Positions 17,401-24,822 of a DNA stretch of 64,000 bases are shown here, in pieces. The first letter of the stretch is position 1; each line of letters opens with the position of its first letter. Location: assembly GCA_964521625.1 (NCBI GenBank), contig CAZFSM010000019.1:1-64000 (forward strand). Direction: 5' to 3'. Origin of the DNA: UBA1444 sp964521625 (GTDB lineage Bacteria > Bacillota > Negativicutes > UBA1444). Position numbers and translations under genes: made by a program. Under the pieces are notes generated by a model. That model was not told where the DNA came from. It did no database searches and saw only the letters and a program-made list of their open reading frames with translations.

Positions 17401-17987
17401 CCATTTGCATCAGTGGCGATGCTTGAAAAATTGGCGCTATTGAAAATCGCGCTTTGCAAGGCTCCCGCCTTGACCAACGCCTCTTCCGCCTGCTTGCGCG
17501 CGGTGTTGTCCGTGCCGATCAGCAGATAACCGATAATGGCATCCAGATCGTCTCGAAGCGCCGTGACCGACACGACCGCCGGGAATCGGCTCCCATCCTT
17601 GCGGATGTAGGTTAATTCATAGATGTCCTCAATCCCGCGCGAAGCCTTGAATACCAAGGCCTCAAAACCCGGCGTAATTGGGGTTTCCAGTTCGACGCTC
17701 AAGGCCTTGGCGCGAGCTATCACTTCCTGTGGATCGGAAATGTCGGCGGGTGTGATCTTGTTCATTACTTCGGCGGCAGTATAACCCAGCATACGTTCCG
17801 CGCCGACGTTGAAGATCTGAATGACACCTTTCGCATCGGTGGCGATACTTGAGAAATTGGCGCTATTGAAAATCGCACTTTGCAGGGCATCTGCCTTGAG
17901 CAGTACCTCGTCTGCCTCTGTTCGACATACATCCACGATCTTCGATTCCAGGTTTAAGCATTCGAATAACGCATTTTTATGTTCCAT
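14412..17987 (-). CDS. Hybrid sensor histidine kinase (3 PAS, HisKA, HATPase, 2 REC, HPt)
   Basis: A 1191-residue cytoplasmic multidomain kinase with no evident membrane span. Order: two almost identical PAS/PAC units (~34-168 and ~176-310), a third PAS (~325-445), HisKA with phospho-acceptor His in SMSHEIRTPMNAI, HATPase_c with GGTGLGL, REC1 (VLVVDDNENARL ... FLDWQMPGMGG), REC2 (VLLVDDNEMNQ ... LMDMQMPVMDG) and a C-terminal HPt with AHNLKGGSANIG. All phosphorelay residues are present, so an internal His-Asp-His-Asp chain is possible. A good GGGGAG site precedes ATG 17987. CcpN-like boxes lie in its upstream region. No partner response regulator is adjacent. Confidence 0.94.
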   Translation of the reverse strand: MEHKNALFECLNLESKIVDVCRTEADEVLLKADALQSAIFNSANFSSIATDAKGVIQIFNVGAERMLGYTAAEVMNKITPADISDPQEVIARAKALSVELETPITPGFEALVFKASRGIEDIYELTYIRKDGSRFPAVVSVTALRDDLDAIIGYLLIGTDNTARKQAEEALVKAGALQSAIFNSANFSSIATDANGVIQIFNVGAERMLGYTAAEVMNKITPADISDPQEVIARAKTLSVELETPITPGFEALVFKASRGIEDIYELTYIRKDGSRFPAVVSVTALRDDLDAIIGYLLIGTDNTARKQVEEEQKLLSQRLRDHQFYTRSLFESNVDALMTTDPSGIITDVNKQMEALTGCTRDELIGAPFKNYFTDPDQAEASIKKVLNDKKVNDYELTARARDGKETVVSLNATTLYDRDRKLQGVFAAARDVTERKRLDQVLQEKNIELTYAKATAEKANLAKSDFLSSMSHEIRTPMNAIIGMSYLALKTELSQRQREYIKNIQSSGKHLLSIINDILDLSKIEAGKLSIENTEFMLEEVLDNVANLIAEKASAKGLELVFNVDEKVPLHLIGDPLRLGQILINYSNNAVKFTQQGEIDISIRLKEQTDNDVLIYCAVSDTGIGLTQEQMGLLFQSFSQADASTTRKFGGTGLGLVIAKQLAELMGGEVGVESEPDKGSTFWFTARLGKGIDKKNKMPLSDDWQGKRVLVVDDNENARLVLGDLLGSMGFKVDQAASGASAIKAVNRAETQGVTYEIVFLDWQMPGMGGIETSKRLRELPLRRSPHIMMVTAHNREEVIKSIEEAGIEGILIKPVNSSTLFNSLILILGGGVDGIRIAGDMPGNTFDRLAGIKGARVLLVDDNEMNQELATELLRYAGFIVDLAENGQMALDKVMAADYDIVLMDMQMPVMDGLTATLAIRREERFKDLPVVAMTANAMQGDRDRCVAAGMNDHIAKPIETEDLWKTLLKWIKPRHATIEAATIKAHRKKAGDLQLDIEGLDMAGGLLRVLGKKPLYFSMLRKFVNGQKFTVDEIVESLDVNDWNTAERIAHNLKGGSANIGAPVLQQLAQNLETIIRERQPRKAVDLALEELKKPLEILITQLERNLPKEQDKTLVKVDRKQLRKVCEKLEELLAAGDVAASEVLEENKDLLNTAFPTHIRRIDVGIRSFDFDAALSALRAATTTST
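17064..17888 (-). repeat. Tandem duplication of a 426-bp PAS-encoding unit
   Basis: Two direct copies (17463-17888 and ~17064-17462) encode PAS/PAC units differing at only about two residues over ~130 (DAKG versus DANG, AKALS versus AKTLS). Nucleotide identity is also very high, indicating a recent duplication or gene conversion. Confidence 0.93.
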
Positions 17988-18063
17988 TTTCTTGTCTCCC
18001 CTCTAATACGCTATGAGTGCTCACATGCAACGTCAGAAACCAATTTGGAAATGCATTGCGCCA

Positions 18064-18098
18064 TTTATAGCATACGCTATGTTCGCGATTATAGCATT
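18064..18098 (-). promoter_or_regulatory. Two CcpN-like boxes upstream of the hybrid kinase gene
   Basis: Read on the minus strand, 18064-18074 (TATGCTATAAA) matches 10 of 11 positions and 18088-18098 (AATGCTATAAT) 9 of 11 positions of the B. subtilis CcpN consensus as I recall it, TRTGHYATAYW. The first overlaps a perfect palindrome ATAGC-N4-GCTAT (18067-18080). Confidence 0.42.
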
Positions 18099-18209
18099 AG
18101 AACAGTAAAACAACGTTTACCTACAAAAACGAGGATGTTTTATTACAATCCAATATTCCACGTGAAAGGATTTTTGGCGTAAGTTATGTGGATTTCAGGT
18201 GAATGTGTT

Positions 18210-18247
18210 TTGACCGACGCCGGGGTGTTCCTGACGCCGGTTTTTTT
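18210..18247 (+). terminator. Terminator-like hairpin with no upstream plus-strand gene
   Basis: An imperfect ~12-bp stem from ACCGACGCCGGGG and CCTGACGCCGGT, followed by seven T residues. The nearest plus-strand gene upstream (glyS) ends 3.8 kb earlier, so it may end a small RNA or act as a roadblock before the ppsA promoter. Confidence 0.5.
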
Positions 18248-18291
18248 ATGACTGTTGCTTAAAAGAAGAATATTTTATTGTTAATATAGTA

Positions 18292-18302
18292 TATGCTATA
18301 TT
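18292..18302 (+). promoter_or_regulatory. CcpN-like box at the ppsA promoter
   Basis: TATGCTATATT agrees at all 11 positions with the consensus TRTGHYATAYW as I recall it, and overlaps the start of the ppsA -35 box. It lies in a larger palindrome TATAG-N6-CTATA. Repression of ppsA by the CcpN-like protein two genes downstream is inferred. Confidence 0.5.
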
Positions 18303-18330
18303 GGCAAATACGCGTTATATATGATATCAT
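18301..18330 (+). promoter_or_regulatory. ppsA promoter
   Basis: TTGGCA (18301-18306), an 18-nt spacer and TATCAT (18325-18330); both boxes are 5/6 to consensus. The ppsA start codon is 28 nt downstream. Confidence 0.5.
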
Positions 18331-18358
18331 AATTACAAAATGGCAAGGGGGCAAAAAT

Positions 18359-20806
18359 ATGGCAGAAGCAAAATCGGCGGACGACCTGGTATTGTGGTTC
18401 GAGCAAATATGTCGGGAAGATGTGGCGCTGGTCGGCGGCAAGTCGGCTTCACTCGGAGAAATGACGGCACGGACAGGGGTGCCGGTGCCATATGGCTTTG
18501 CCACGACTGCCCATGCTTACCGCGTTTTTTTATCGGAAACAGGTCTGGATAAAAAAATCGCCCTGATTCTGCAAGACCTCAATGATGTGGAAGATGGCCG
18601 GCAACTGCGGGCGATCAGCGCGAAAGTTCGCCAGGCGATTGTTGATGAAAAACTGCCGGCTGCGTTTGAAGCGGCGATTCGCAAAGCCTATGCCGAACTG
18701 GCGGAAAAGGCCGGCGAAACGGAGCCCTTTGTCGCCGTGCGATCCAGTGCAACCGCCGAAGATTTGCCGGATGCCAGTTTCGCAGGGCAACAGGAAAGCT
18801 ACCTGAATGTGCGTGGCGCCGATGAAGTGCTGGAACGCGTCAAAGAATGTTACGCATCGATGTTTACCGACCGGGCGGTGTACTATCGGACCAAGAAAAA
18901 CTTCAGTCACATTGATGTAGCCTTGAGTGCGGTTGTCCAGATGATGGTGTTTTCCAAAGTTTCCGGTGTTATGTTCACTGTCAATGTGATCAACGGTAAT
19001 ACTGACAATATTTTAATTGAAGGCTCCTGGGGTTTGGGCGAATATATTGTCCAGGGGACGGTGACGCCCGACTTGTTTTGGGTAAGCAAACAGGATTTAG
19101 CGATAGTGGAGAGTACGGTAAACGATAAGCCGATCCAATTGCGACGACGGCCCGGCGGCGGTGTGGTGGAGCAGGAAGTGCCTGTCGAGTTGCGCACGGT
19201 TCCGGTGTTGACGGATGACCAAATCCAGCAACTCGCCCGCTATGCATTGGATATTGAAAAACACTATGGTTGCTATATGGATATGGAGTGGGCGCTGGAT
19301 GAGCGGACCGAAAAAATGTGGATTTTGCAAGCCCGGCCGGAAACCGTATGGTCTAACAAACTTAAATCTGTGCAGCAGAAGAGCCAAGCTAAACCTGAGC
19401 AGCAAGAAAAAGAGGGGGTTGTGTCAATGATAAGGGAAGCAGAAGCAGCGCCGATGATGGAAAGAACAGTTCTGGTTAAAGGATTGCCGGCAAGCCCGGG
19501 GCGTGTCAGCGGCATTGCCCACGTGATCCTGTCGCCGAACTTGATTGATAATTTTAAGGAAGGGGAAATCCTGGTTACCGAAATGACAGCGCCCGACTGG
19601 GTGCCGGCGATGAAGCGGGCAAAAGCGATTGTCACCGATTCAGGCGGCATGACCTGCCATGCGTCGATTGTCAGCCGGGAACTAGGGATTCCCTGCGTTG
19701 TAGGAACCAAAAGCCGGGGAACGTCGGCGACTACAAAAATTAAAAGCGGCATGCAAATCACAGTCGATGCAACGAATGGGATCATCTATGACGGTGTGAT
19801 CAGTGACCTGATTGCCCAACCACGTCCCGCCGAAGCGGGGCCTGGTTTTGCTGTCGAGACGTTCCCGGTGACCGGTACTAAGATTTATATGAACCTGGGC
19901 GACCCCGATCTGGCCCAGCGCTATGCGCCACTACCCAGCGATGGGATCGGCCTGATGCGGGAAGAGTTTATCTGGACGACCTTTATTCATGAACATCCCA
20001 TGTACCTGATTGAAATGAATCAACCGGACCGGGTGGTCAATGTGCTGGCTGAGGCCTTCCGTAAGGTGGCGCAGGCAATGGCGCCGAGGCCGGTTACCTT
20101 GCGTTTTAGCGATTTTAAATCGAGTGAGTACCGCGACCTGAAAGGCGGCGACAAATATGAACCGGCCGAGCCGAGTTCGCTTCTTGGTTGGCGAGGGGCA
20201 TCGCGTTACTACGATCCCAAGTATATCGAAGCGTTCCGCCTGGAGCTGCGTGCCGTGAAAAAAGTGCGCGAAGAATATGGCTTCAATAATTTGCATGTAA
20301 TGATTCCGTTCTGTCGCACAGTGGAAGAAGCGGCGAAAGTGACGGCGCTGATGGCAGAAGAAGGACTGCAGCGCAGCGCTGATTTCAAAGTCTGGCTGAT
20401 GGCGGAGATTCCTTCCAATATCATTTTGGCCGACCAGTTCAACCAATATGTCGATGGCTATTCGATTGGATCCAATGATCTGACGATGTTGATCCTGGGC
20501 TGCGACCGCGACAATGACAGCGTGGCGAAGATTTTTGATGAACGCAATCTGGCTGTTAAGCGGGCAATTCGACATTTAATTGAAGTGGCCCATCGCGATG
20601 GAAAAACGGTTTCGATCTGCGGACAGGCGCCGAGTGTATATCCGGATTTCACAGAATTCCTGGTTCGCAGCGGCATTGATTCGATTTCGGTCAATCCGGA
20701 TGCCGTAAAGTCGACAAAACACTGGGTGGCGCAAATTGAACAAAGAATAATTTTGGAGAAAGTAACTGGCAGGGGAATGGCAGAAAAGGGCGAATATACT
20801 TGGTAG
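18359..20806 (+). CDS. ppsA: Phosphoenolpyruvate synthase (pyruvate, water dikinase)
   Basis: 816 residues; makes PEP from pyruvate, ATP and water for gluconeogenesis. The N-terminal ATP-grasp part opens with VGGKSASLGEM and contains AVRSSATAEDLPDASFAGQQ. The swivelling phosphohistidine domain has GGMTCHAS with catalytic His434 and Thr432, the residue PpsR-type regulators modify. The C-terminal TIM barrel ends with SICGQAPS. It is PEP synthase rather than pyruvate phosphate dikinase by the opening and the VRSSATAEDLPDASFAGQQ block. ATG 18359 has AAGGGGG 7 nt upstream; an earlier in-frame start lies in the promoter. It heads a ppsA-ccpN-ppsR run. Confidence 0.94.
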   Translation: MAEAKSADDLVLWFEQICREDVALVGGKSASLGEMTARTGVPVPYGFATTAHAYRVFLSETGLDKKIALILQDLNDVEDGRQLRAISAKVRQAIVDEKLPAAFEAAIRKAYAELAEKAGETEPFVAVRSSATAEDLPDASFAGQQESYLNVRGADEVLERVKECYASMFTDRAVYYRTKKNFSHIDVALSAVVQMMVFSKVSGVMFTVNVINGNTDNILIEGSWGLGEYIVQGTVTPDLFWVSKQDLAIVESTVNDKPIQLRRRPGGGVVEQEVPVELRTVPVLTDDQIQQLARYALDIEKHYGCYMDMEWALDERTEKMWILQARPETVWSNKLKSVQQKSQAKPEQQEKEGVVSMIREAEAAPMMERTVLVKGLPASPGRVSGIAHVILSPNLIDNFKEGEILVTEMTAPDWVPAMKRAKAIVTDSGGMTCHASIVSRELGIPCVVGTKSRGTSATTKIKSGMQITVDATNGIIYDGVISDLIAQPRPAEAGPGFAVETFPVTGTKIYMNLGDPDLAQRYAPLPSDGIGLMREEFIWTTFIHEHPMYLIEMNQPDRVVNVLAEAFRKVAQAMAPRPVTLRFSDFKSSEYRDLKGGDKYEPAEPSSLLGWRGASRYYDPKYIEAFRLELRAVKKVREEYGFNNLHVMIPFCRTVEEAAKVTALMAEEGLQRSADFKVWLMAEIPSNIILADQFNQYVDGYSIGSNDLTMLILGCDRDNDSVAKIFDERNLAVKRAIRHLIEVAHRDGKTVSICGQAPSVYPDFTEFLVRSGIDSISVNPDAVKSTKHWVAQIEQRIILEKVTGRGMAEKGEYTW

Positions 20807-20840
20807 CCTAATTGCGACGAACTCGAGAGGGGTGTTTTTC

Positions 20841-21482
20841 ATTCTACTGACGCCTCGACAGGAAAAAATTATTGATATGGTCAAGGAAGGCGGCCCATTG
20901 ACCGGCGAACATCTTGCAGAACGGCTGGGGGTAAGTAGGGCTGCATTGCGCCCTGATCTGGCGATTCTCATCATGTCCGGCGTACTTGACGCAAGGCCGA
21001 AAGTCGGATATTATTACACAGGCAAGGGCGCTTTTAGCATGTTGACTGAGGAAATTGCCCGCTATCGCGTGCGGGATATTCAGTCGGTTCCCGTTGTCGT
21101 TTCGACGACGACCAGCGCTTATGATACCATCGTTACAATGTTTCTCGAAGATGTCGGTTCAGTTTTTGTCGTCGAACCCGGTGGCATCTTACGGGGAGTT
21201 GTTTCTCGGAAAGATTTGCTCAAAGCGGCGATGGGAAGTCGTGATCTGCAAAAAATTCCGGTGAAGGTATTAATGACGGGAATGTCGAAAATGATTATGA
21301 CCGATCCTGAAGAGCAGGTTTTGGCTGCGGCGAAAAAAATGGTGGACGGCGAAATTGATAGTCTGCCTGTTGTGCGACCGTTGGGGCCGGTAATGGAAAA
21401 AGCTTTTGAAGTGGTTGGTCGTGTAACGAAAACAAACATCACCCGTTTGCTTGTCGAAATGGGACAGGGAAAAAGGAGGTAA
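20841..21482 (+). CDS. ccpN: CcpN-family transcriptional repressor (HTH + two CBS domains), probable ATT start
   Basis: About 214 residues, closely following B. subtilis CcpN: TPRQEKIIDMVKEGGPLTGE and LRPDLAILIMSGVLDARP (winged HTH), then two CBS domains with TMFLEDVGSVFVV, GVVSRKDLLKA and VGRVTKTNITRLL. CcpN represses gluconeogenic genes. The only conventional start codon before the HTH, GTG 20832, lies inside the GAGAGGGG ribosome binding site. ATT 20841 is 8 nt past it and gives a start close to that of B. subtilis CcpN, so I propose an ATT start. The gene lies between ppsA and ppsR, so it probably controls this operon. Confidence 0.88.
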   Translation: MLLTPRQEKIIDMVKEGGPLTGEHLAERLGVSRAALRPDLAILIMSGVLDARPKVGYYYTGKGAFSMLTEEIARYRVRDIQSVPVVVSTTTSAYDTIVTMFLEDVGSVFVVEPGGILRGVVSRKDLLKAAMGSRDLQKIPVKVLMTGMSKMIMTDPEEQVLAAAKKMVDGEIDSLPVVRPLGPVMEKAFEVVGRVTKTNITRLLVEMGQGKRR

Positions 21483-21487
21483 CCGTC

Positions 21488-22300
21488 ATAGCCAGTTTGC
21501 CTATCATTTACGCATTATCCGACTCCATCGGCGAGACGGCGGAAATGGTCGCCCGCGCTACCGCCAGTCAGTTCGATTCGGGCAAATTCGATATTGTCCG
21601 GATTCCTTACATCACGTCCAGTGTGCAAATCAAGGAAACATTGCGTGAAGCTTCCAAACATACCTGCATCATTTGCCACACGTTGGTGTCGCCTGAGCTG
21701 CGGGAATCCTTACTGGAAGAAGCAAAAAAATATAATTTACTGACGGTGGACATTATGGGCCCGATGATCCGGGCGATCCAGGAAGTGTCTGATTTGACGC
21801 CCAAATTGAAACCAGGACTGATTCACATGCTGGATCAGGACTATTTTAAACGGGTGGAAGCCGTCGAATTCGCAGTAAAATATGATGACGGTAAAAATCC
21901 TTGGGGTCTGTTGAAAGCGGACCTGATTTTGGTCGGGGTTTCCCGTACGTCAAAAACACCGCTCAGTATGTATCTGGCGCACAAAAAAATCAAGGTGGCC
22001 AATGTACCTTTGGTTCCAGAAGTTCCACCACCGGATGAGTTGTTTCAGGTTTCGCCGCAAAAAATTGTCGGCTTGGTTATCGACTCCAGCAAGCTGAATG
22101 AAATCCGGGCTGAACGCCTGAAAATCATGCGCTTGCCACCGGACGCCAATTATGCGACGTTGAACCGGATTGGCGATGAGCTGGAATATGCGATGAAAAT
22201 CATGGAACGAATCGGCTGCCCGGTCATTGATGTTTCGCACAAGGCGATTGAAGAAACAGCCAACACCATCATGGAAATCGTGTTCAAGAACAATCGCTAG
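21488..22300 (+). CDS. ppsR: Pyruvate, water dikinase regulatory protein (bifunctional kinase/pyrophosphorylase), probable ATA start
   Basis: About 270 residues of the DUF299/PPSR family. These enzymes inactivate PEP synthase by ADP-dependent threonine phosphorylation and reactivate it by phosphate-dependent pyrophosphorolysis. Family marks are IIYALSDSIGETAEMVARA near the start, the P-loop-like LILVGVSRTSKTPLSMYLA and CPVIDVSHKAIEETA at the C-terminus. Its target Thr is present in the ppsA product. AAGGAGG (21473-21479) is 8 nt before ATA 21488 but 17 nt before the first conventional start, TTG 21497. The ATA start restores the usual few residues before IIYxxSDS. Five nt separate it from ccpN. 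Confidence 0.93.
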   Translation: MASLPIIYALSDSIGETAEMVARATASQFDSGKFDIVRIPYITSSVQIKETLREASKHTCIICHTLVSPELRESLLEEAKKYNLLTVDIMGPMIRAIQEVSDLTPKLKPGLIHMLDQDYFKRVEAVEFAVKYDDGKNPWGLLKADLILVGVSRTSKTPLSMYLAHKKIKVANVPLVPEVPPPDELFQVSPQKIVGLVIDSSKLNEIRAERLKIMRLPPDANYATLNRIGDELEYAMKIMERIGCPVIDVSHKAIEETANTIMEIVFKNNR

Positions 22301-22323
22301 ATTATTTGCGAAAAAAGCATGAC

Positions 22324-22354
22324 AAAATCCCGGCCTTTACGGCCGGGATTTTTA
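22324..22354 (+). terminator. Terminator of the ppsA-ccpN-ppsR operon
   Basis: AAATCCCGGCC - TTTAC - GGCCGGGATTT followed by T residues. The A-run on the left side could also make it work for the converging LptA-like gene. Confidence 0.88.
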
Positions 22355-22378
22355 ACTGCTGTTAATTATTTACCGTAT

Positions 22379-22873
22379 TTAATTATTGACGAATTCTTTG
22401 GTTTCCACGTTGTATTTGACGCTGTCGGAAGAAACGGTAGCCAGTCCGGGCTGGATCACTTTCACGTTGCCTTTGAACAGGGCTATTTTGCTCTTCCAGT
22501 TATAGTCGACTTTGTCTGCAGTGATCTGTAGATCTGTGCGCTGAAAATCGGCGCCGCCTTCGATCATGGCAATATCTTTGCCGAACACGACATAGGCGGA
22601 TTCACCTTTAAAGGTGACATCATATTGCTTTAGCAACCAACCGCCGGTTCCCCAAAATTCCAGGGTGGACAGCTTGACCTGGGCTTTTTCGCCGGAGATA
22701 AAGCCGTTTTCCACGTTGATGACAATGTTGCCGCTGATGACATATTGGCCAGTCTCAATATCGAAATATTGTTTGTCGGCACGAAAATATTTGTTGTTGA
22801 CTGCCGCGAAACTGGTCGATGCAAAAGACAGCAAAACCAGTGCGACAACCAGTGCAATTCGGTATTTTTTCAT
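22379..22873 (-). CDS. LptA/OstA-like secreted protein
   Basis: A 164-residue exported protein. The signal peptide is clear (MKKYRIALVVALVLLSFAST then SFA-AVN). The mature part is a beta-strand-repeat OstA-like domain: YFDIETGQYVISGNIVINVE, ADKVDYNWKSKIALFKGNVKV, SDSVKYNVETKEF. LptA proteins bridge lipopolysaccharide across the periplasm, so this supports a diderm cell envelope. ATG 22873 is chosen because the signal peptide begins there; an in-frame upstream ATG at 22942 would add a non-signal-like extension. A TATAAT (22907-22912, minus strand) lies just upstream. No other lpt gene is adjacent, so a specific LPS role is inferred. Confidence 0.8.
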   Translation of the reverse strand: MKKYRIALVVALVLLSFASTSFAAVNNKYFRADKQYFDIETGQYVISGNIVINVENGFISGEKAQVKLSTLEFWGTGGWLLKQYDVTFKGESAYVVFGKDIAMIEGGADFQRTDLQITADKVDYNWKSKIALFKGNVKVIQPGLATVSSDSVKYNVETKEFVNN

Positions 22874-22998
22874 TTCAGTTTTCCTCGCTTTCTTGATAAT
22901 AGATATATTATACCAAATTTTCGACAGTTGCGTTTTTGGCAAAAAGCTAAATCAAATAGAAGGATAGTTAAGAAATATAGCGAATTAATATCAGCACT

Positions 22999-24789
22999 AT
23001 GATAAAATATTCACTTCCAGATGATTTTGTCGAAAAGTTGCGGTCACAGGCTGACATCGTATCGGTGATATCCGAATATGTTCCGCTGAAAAAAAAAGGC
23101 CGGAATTTTTGGGGCTGTTGCCCGTTTCACCAGGAAAAAACTCCTTCGTTTTCTGTCGCGCAGGAAAAAAGTTTTTTTTACTGCTACGGCTGCCAAGCAG
23201 GCGGCGATGTGTTTCGGTTTCTAATGCGGGTGGAAAGCATCGGTTTTGTTGATTCGGTAAAATTGCTGGCGCAAAAACTGGGCGTTCCCGTACCGGAAAA
23301 AGAACAGTCTGACGCAGAACGCGCCCGGGAACGGGAACGCGAAGAAATACTGCAAGCCAATGAGTTGGCCCGGGATTTTTTTCAGGCGTGTATGTCCCAA
23401 TCGGCATTGGGGATCAATGCGTTGGCATATCTGTCGAATCGCGGGCTTTCGGTTGATCAGGCGCAAGGGTTTGGCCTTGGATTTGCGCCGGACGCTTGGG
23501 ATAAATGTTCTACTGCATTGCAAAAACGCGGTGTTTCACCAGATATCCTTTCCAAGGCGGGGCTGGCAATTCCGCGACCGCAAACCGGCGTGTACGATCG
23601 TTTTCGTAACCGGATTATGTTTCCGATTGAAGATATCCGGGGACGAGTGATCGGGTTTGGCGGGCGCGTCATGGATGACACCCAGCCTAAATACCTTAAC
23701 AGCCCAGAAACCCCTGTGTTCAACAAACGCAAGGTTTTGTTCAATATTTCTCGGGCCTATCGCGCGATCAAGGAAGCAGGGGTTGCTGTGGTCGTGGAAG
23801 GCTATATGGACGCCATTGCGCTGTCCAGCAACGGGATACTCAATGTCGTTGCGTCTCTCGGCACGGCGTTTACGCCTGAACAGGCCAGAATGCTGCTGCA
23901 TTATGCGCCGGAAATCGTGTTTGCCTATGACAGTGATTCGGCGGGTCAAAATGCCACCTTGCGGGCATTGTCAATTGTTCGGACCAGCGGTGCGGTGGTG
24001 AAGATCGCTTCGTTCCCGGATGGTAAAGATCCGGACGAAGTGCTCCGCAAACATGGGGTTGCACTGGTGAGGGAACGAATCGCCAGCGCGGCTGGTTTGC
24101 TGGATTTTCAAATGGAACAGGCAATCGCCGGAATCGATTATTCCGACCTTGCCGGCAAAGTTTCAGTAGTTGGAAGGGCCGTTCCCTATTTGGCATTGGC
24201 TGACAATTTGGTGGAAGTCGATACGCATATTGCGCGATTGGCTGAAAAATTGGCAATTGATGAAAACTCAATCCGTGGTGAATTGCGCCGGCAGCGTGGA
24301 CAAAAAGACCCGCAACGGCCGGTTGCAATGCAGGTGAAACGCAGTGCCGACTCTAAGCTGGCTATTGCGGAAGAAACTGTTCTATGGCAGGCGTTTGAAC
24401 AACCGGGTCGGTTTAATCTGATTCAATCAAGCCTCTCCCCAGAGTTGTTTCAACCCGGGCCGGGCCGGAAGTTGGCAGAGGCAATCTGGCGGAGTTATGC
24501 CGCCGGCAATACGCCTCGTCCGGAAGATTTGCTGCAAATTATGGATGAAGATGCGGTGAAATATTTATCCCGACTTACGTTGGATGAAGGACAGGGACCG
24601 GAAAAAGATCAGGCATTGGATGATTGCATCCGGATTATCTTGTTGGCCCGTTTAAATGAGGAATATGAGTCGCATCGGTTGCAAGCGGATGAAATGTTAC
24701 GCCGGGGAGATTTGGATTATGTGCAGGAATTAATGAATGCACAGCGAATACTTACAAAAATTAGTGATTTATCAAAATCGCAAGGGTAA
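22999..24789 (+). CDS. dnaG: DNA primase
   Basis: 596 residues; synthesises RNA primers for replication. The CHC2 zinc finger has Cys41, His44, Cys62 and Cys65 (CPFHQEKTPSF ... YCYGCQAGGD). The catalytic core contains IMFPIEDIRGRVIGFGGR and the TOPRIM motif VVVEGYMDAIA with downstream YDSD. The C-terminal ~150 residues are the DnaB-binding part. No clear ribosome binding site precedes ATG 22999, but homology supports this start. rpoD follows 33 nt after the stop, the conserved dnaG-rpoD macromolecular-synthesis pair. Confidence 0.97.
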   Translation: MIKYSLPDDFVEKLRSQADIVSVISEYVPLKKKGRNFWGCCPFHQEKTPSFSVAQEKSFFYCYGCQAGGDVFRFLMRVESIGFVDSVKLLAQKLGVPVPEKEQSDAERAREREREEILQANELARDFFQACMSQSALGINALAYLSNRGLSVDQAQGFGLGFAPDAWDKCSTALQKRGVSPDILSKAGLAIPRPQTGVYDRFRNRIMFPIEDIRGRVIGFGGRVMDDTQPKYLNSPETPVFNKRKVLFNISRAYRAIKEAGVAVVVEGYMDAIALSSNGILNVVASLGTAFTPEQARMLLHYAPEIVFAYDSDSAGQNATLRALSIVRTSGAVVKIASFPDGKDPDEVLRKHGVALVRERIASAAGLLDFQMEQAIAGIDYSDLAGKVSVVGRAVPYLALADNLVEVDTHIARLAEKLAIDENSIRGELRRQRGQKDPQRPVAMQVKRSADSKLAIAEETVLWQAFEQPGRFNLIQSSLSPELFQPGPGRKLAEAIWRSYAAGNTPRPEDLLQIMDEDAVKYLSRLTLDEGQGPEKDQALDDCIRIILLARLNEEYESHRLQADEMLRRGDLDYVQELMNAQRILTKISDLSKSQG

Positions 24790-24822
24790 AATATTTTGTT
24801 TTACAGCCGGAGGGAGTAGGGT

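Noticed and set aside
17064..17888. Repeats in the kinase gene considered as a CRISPR-like or mobile repeat
   Set aside because: They are two in-frame 426-bp PAS-coding units; no short repeat-spacer pattern is present.
17979..18182. Plus-strand open frame between kinase and ppsA
   Set aside because: No ribosome binding site and it runs across the kinase promoter region and operator palindromes; not a convincing gene.
18359..20806. Pyruvate phosphate dikinase (ppdK) instead of PEP synthase
   Set aside because: Opening motif, length of ~816 residues and the VRSSATAEDLPDASFAGQQ block fit PEP synthase.
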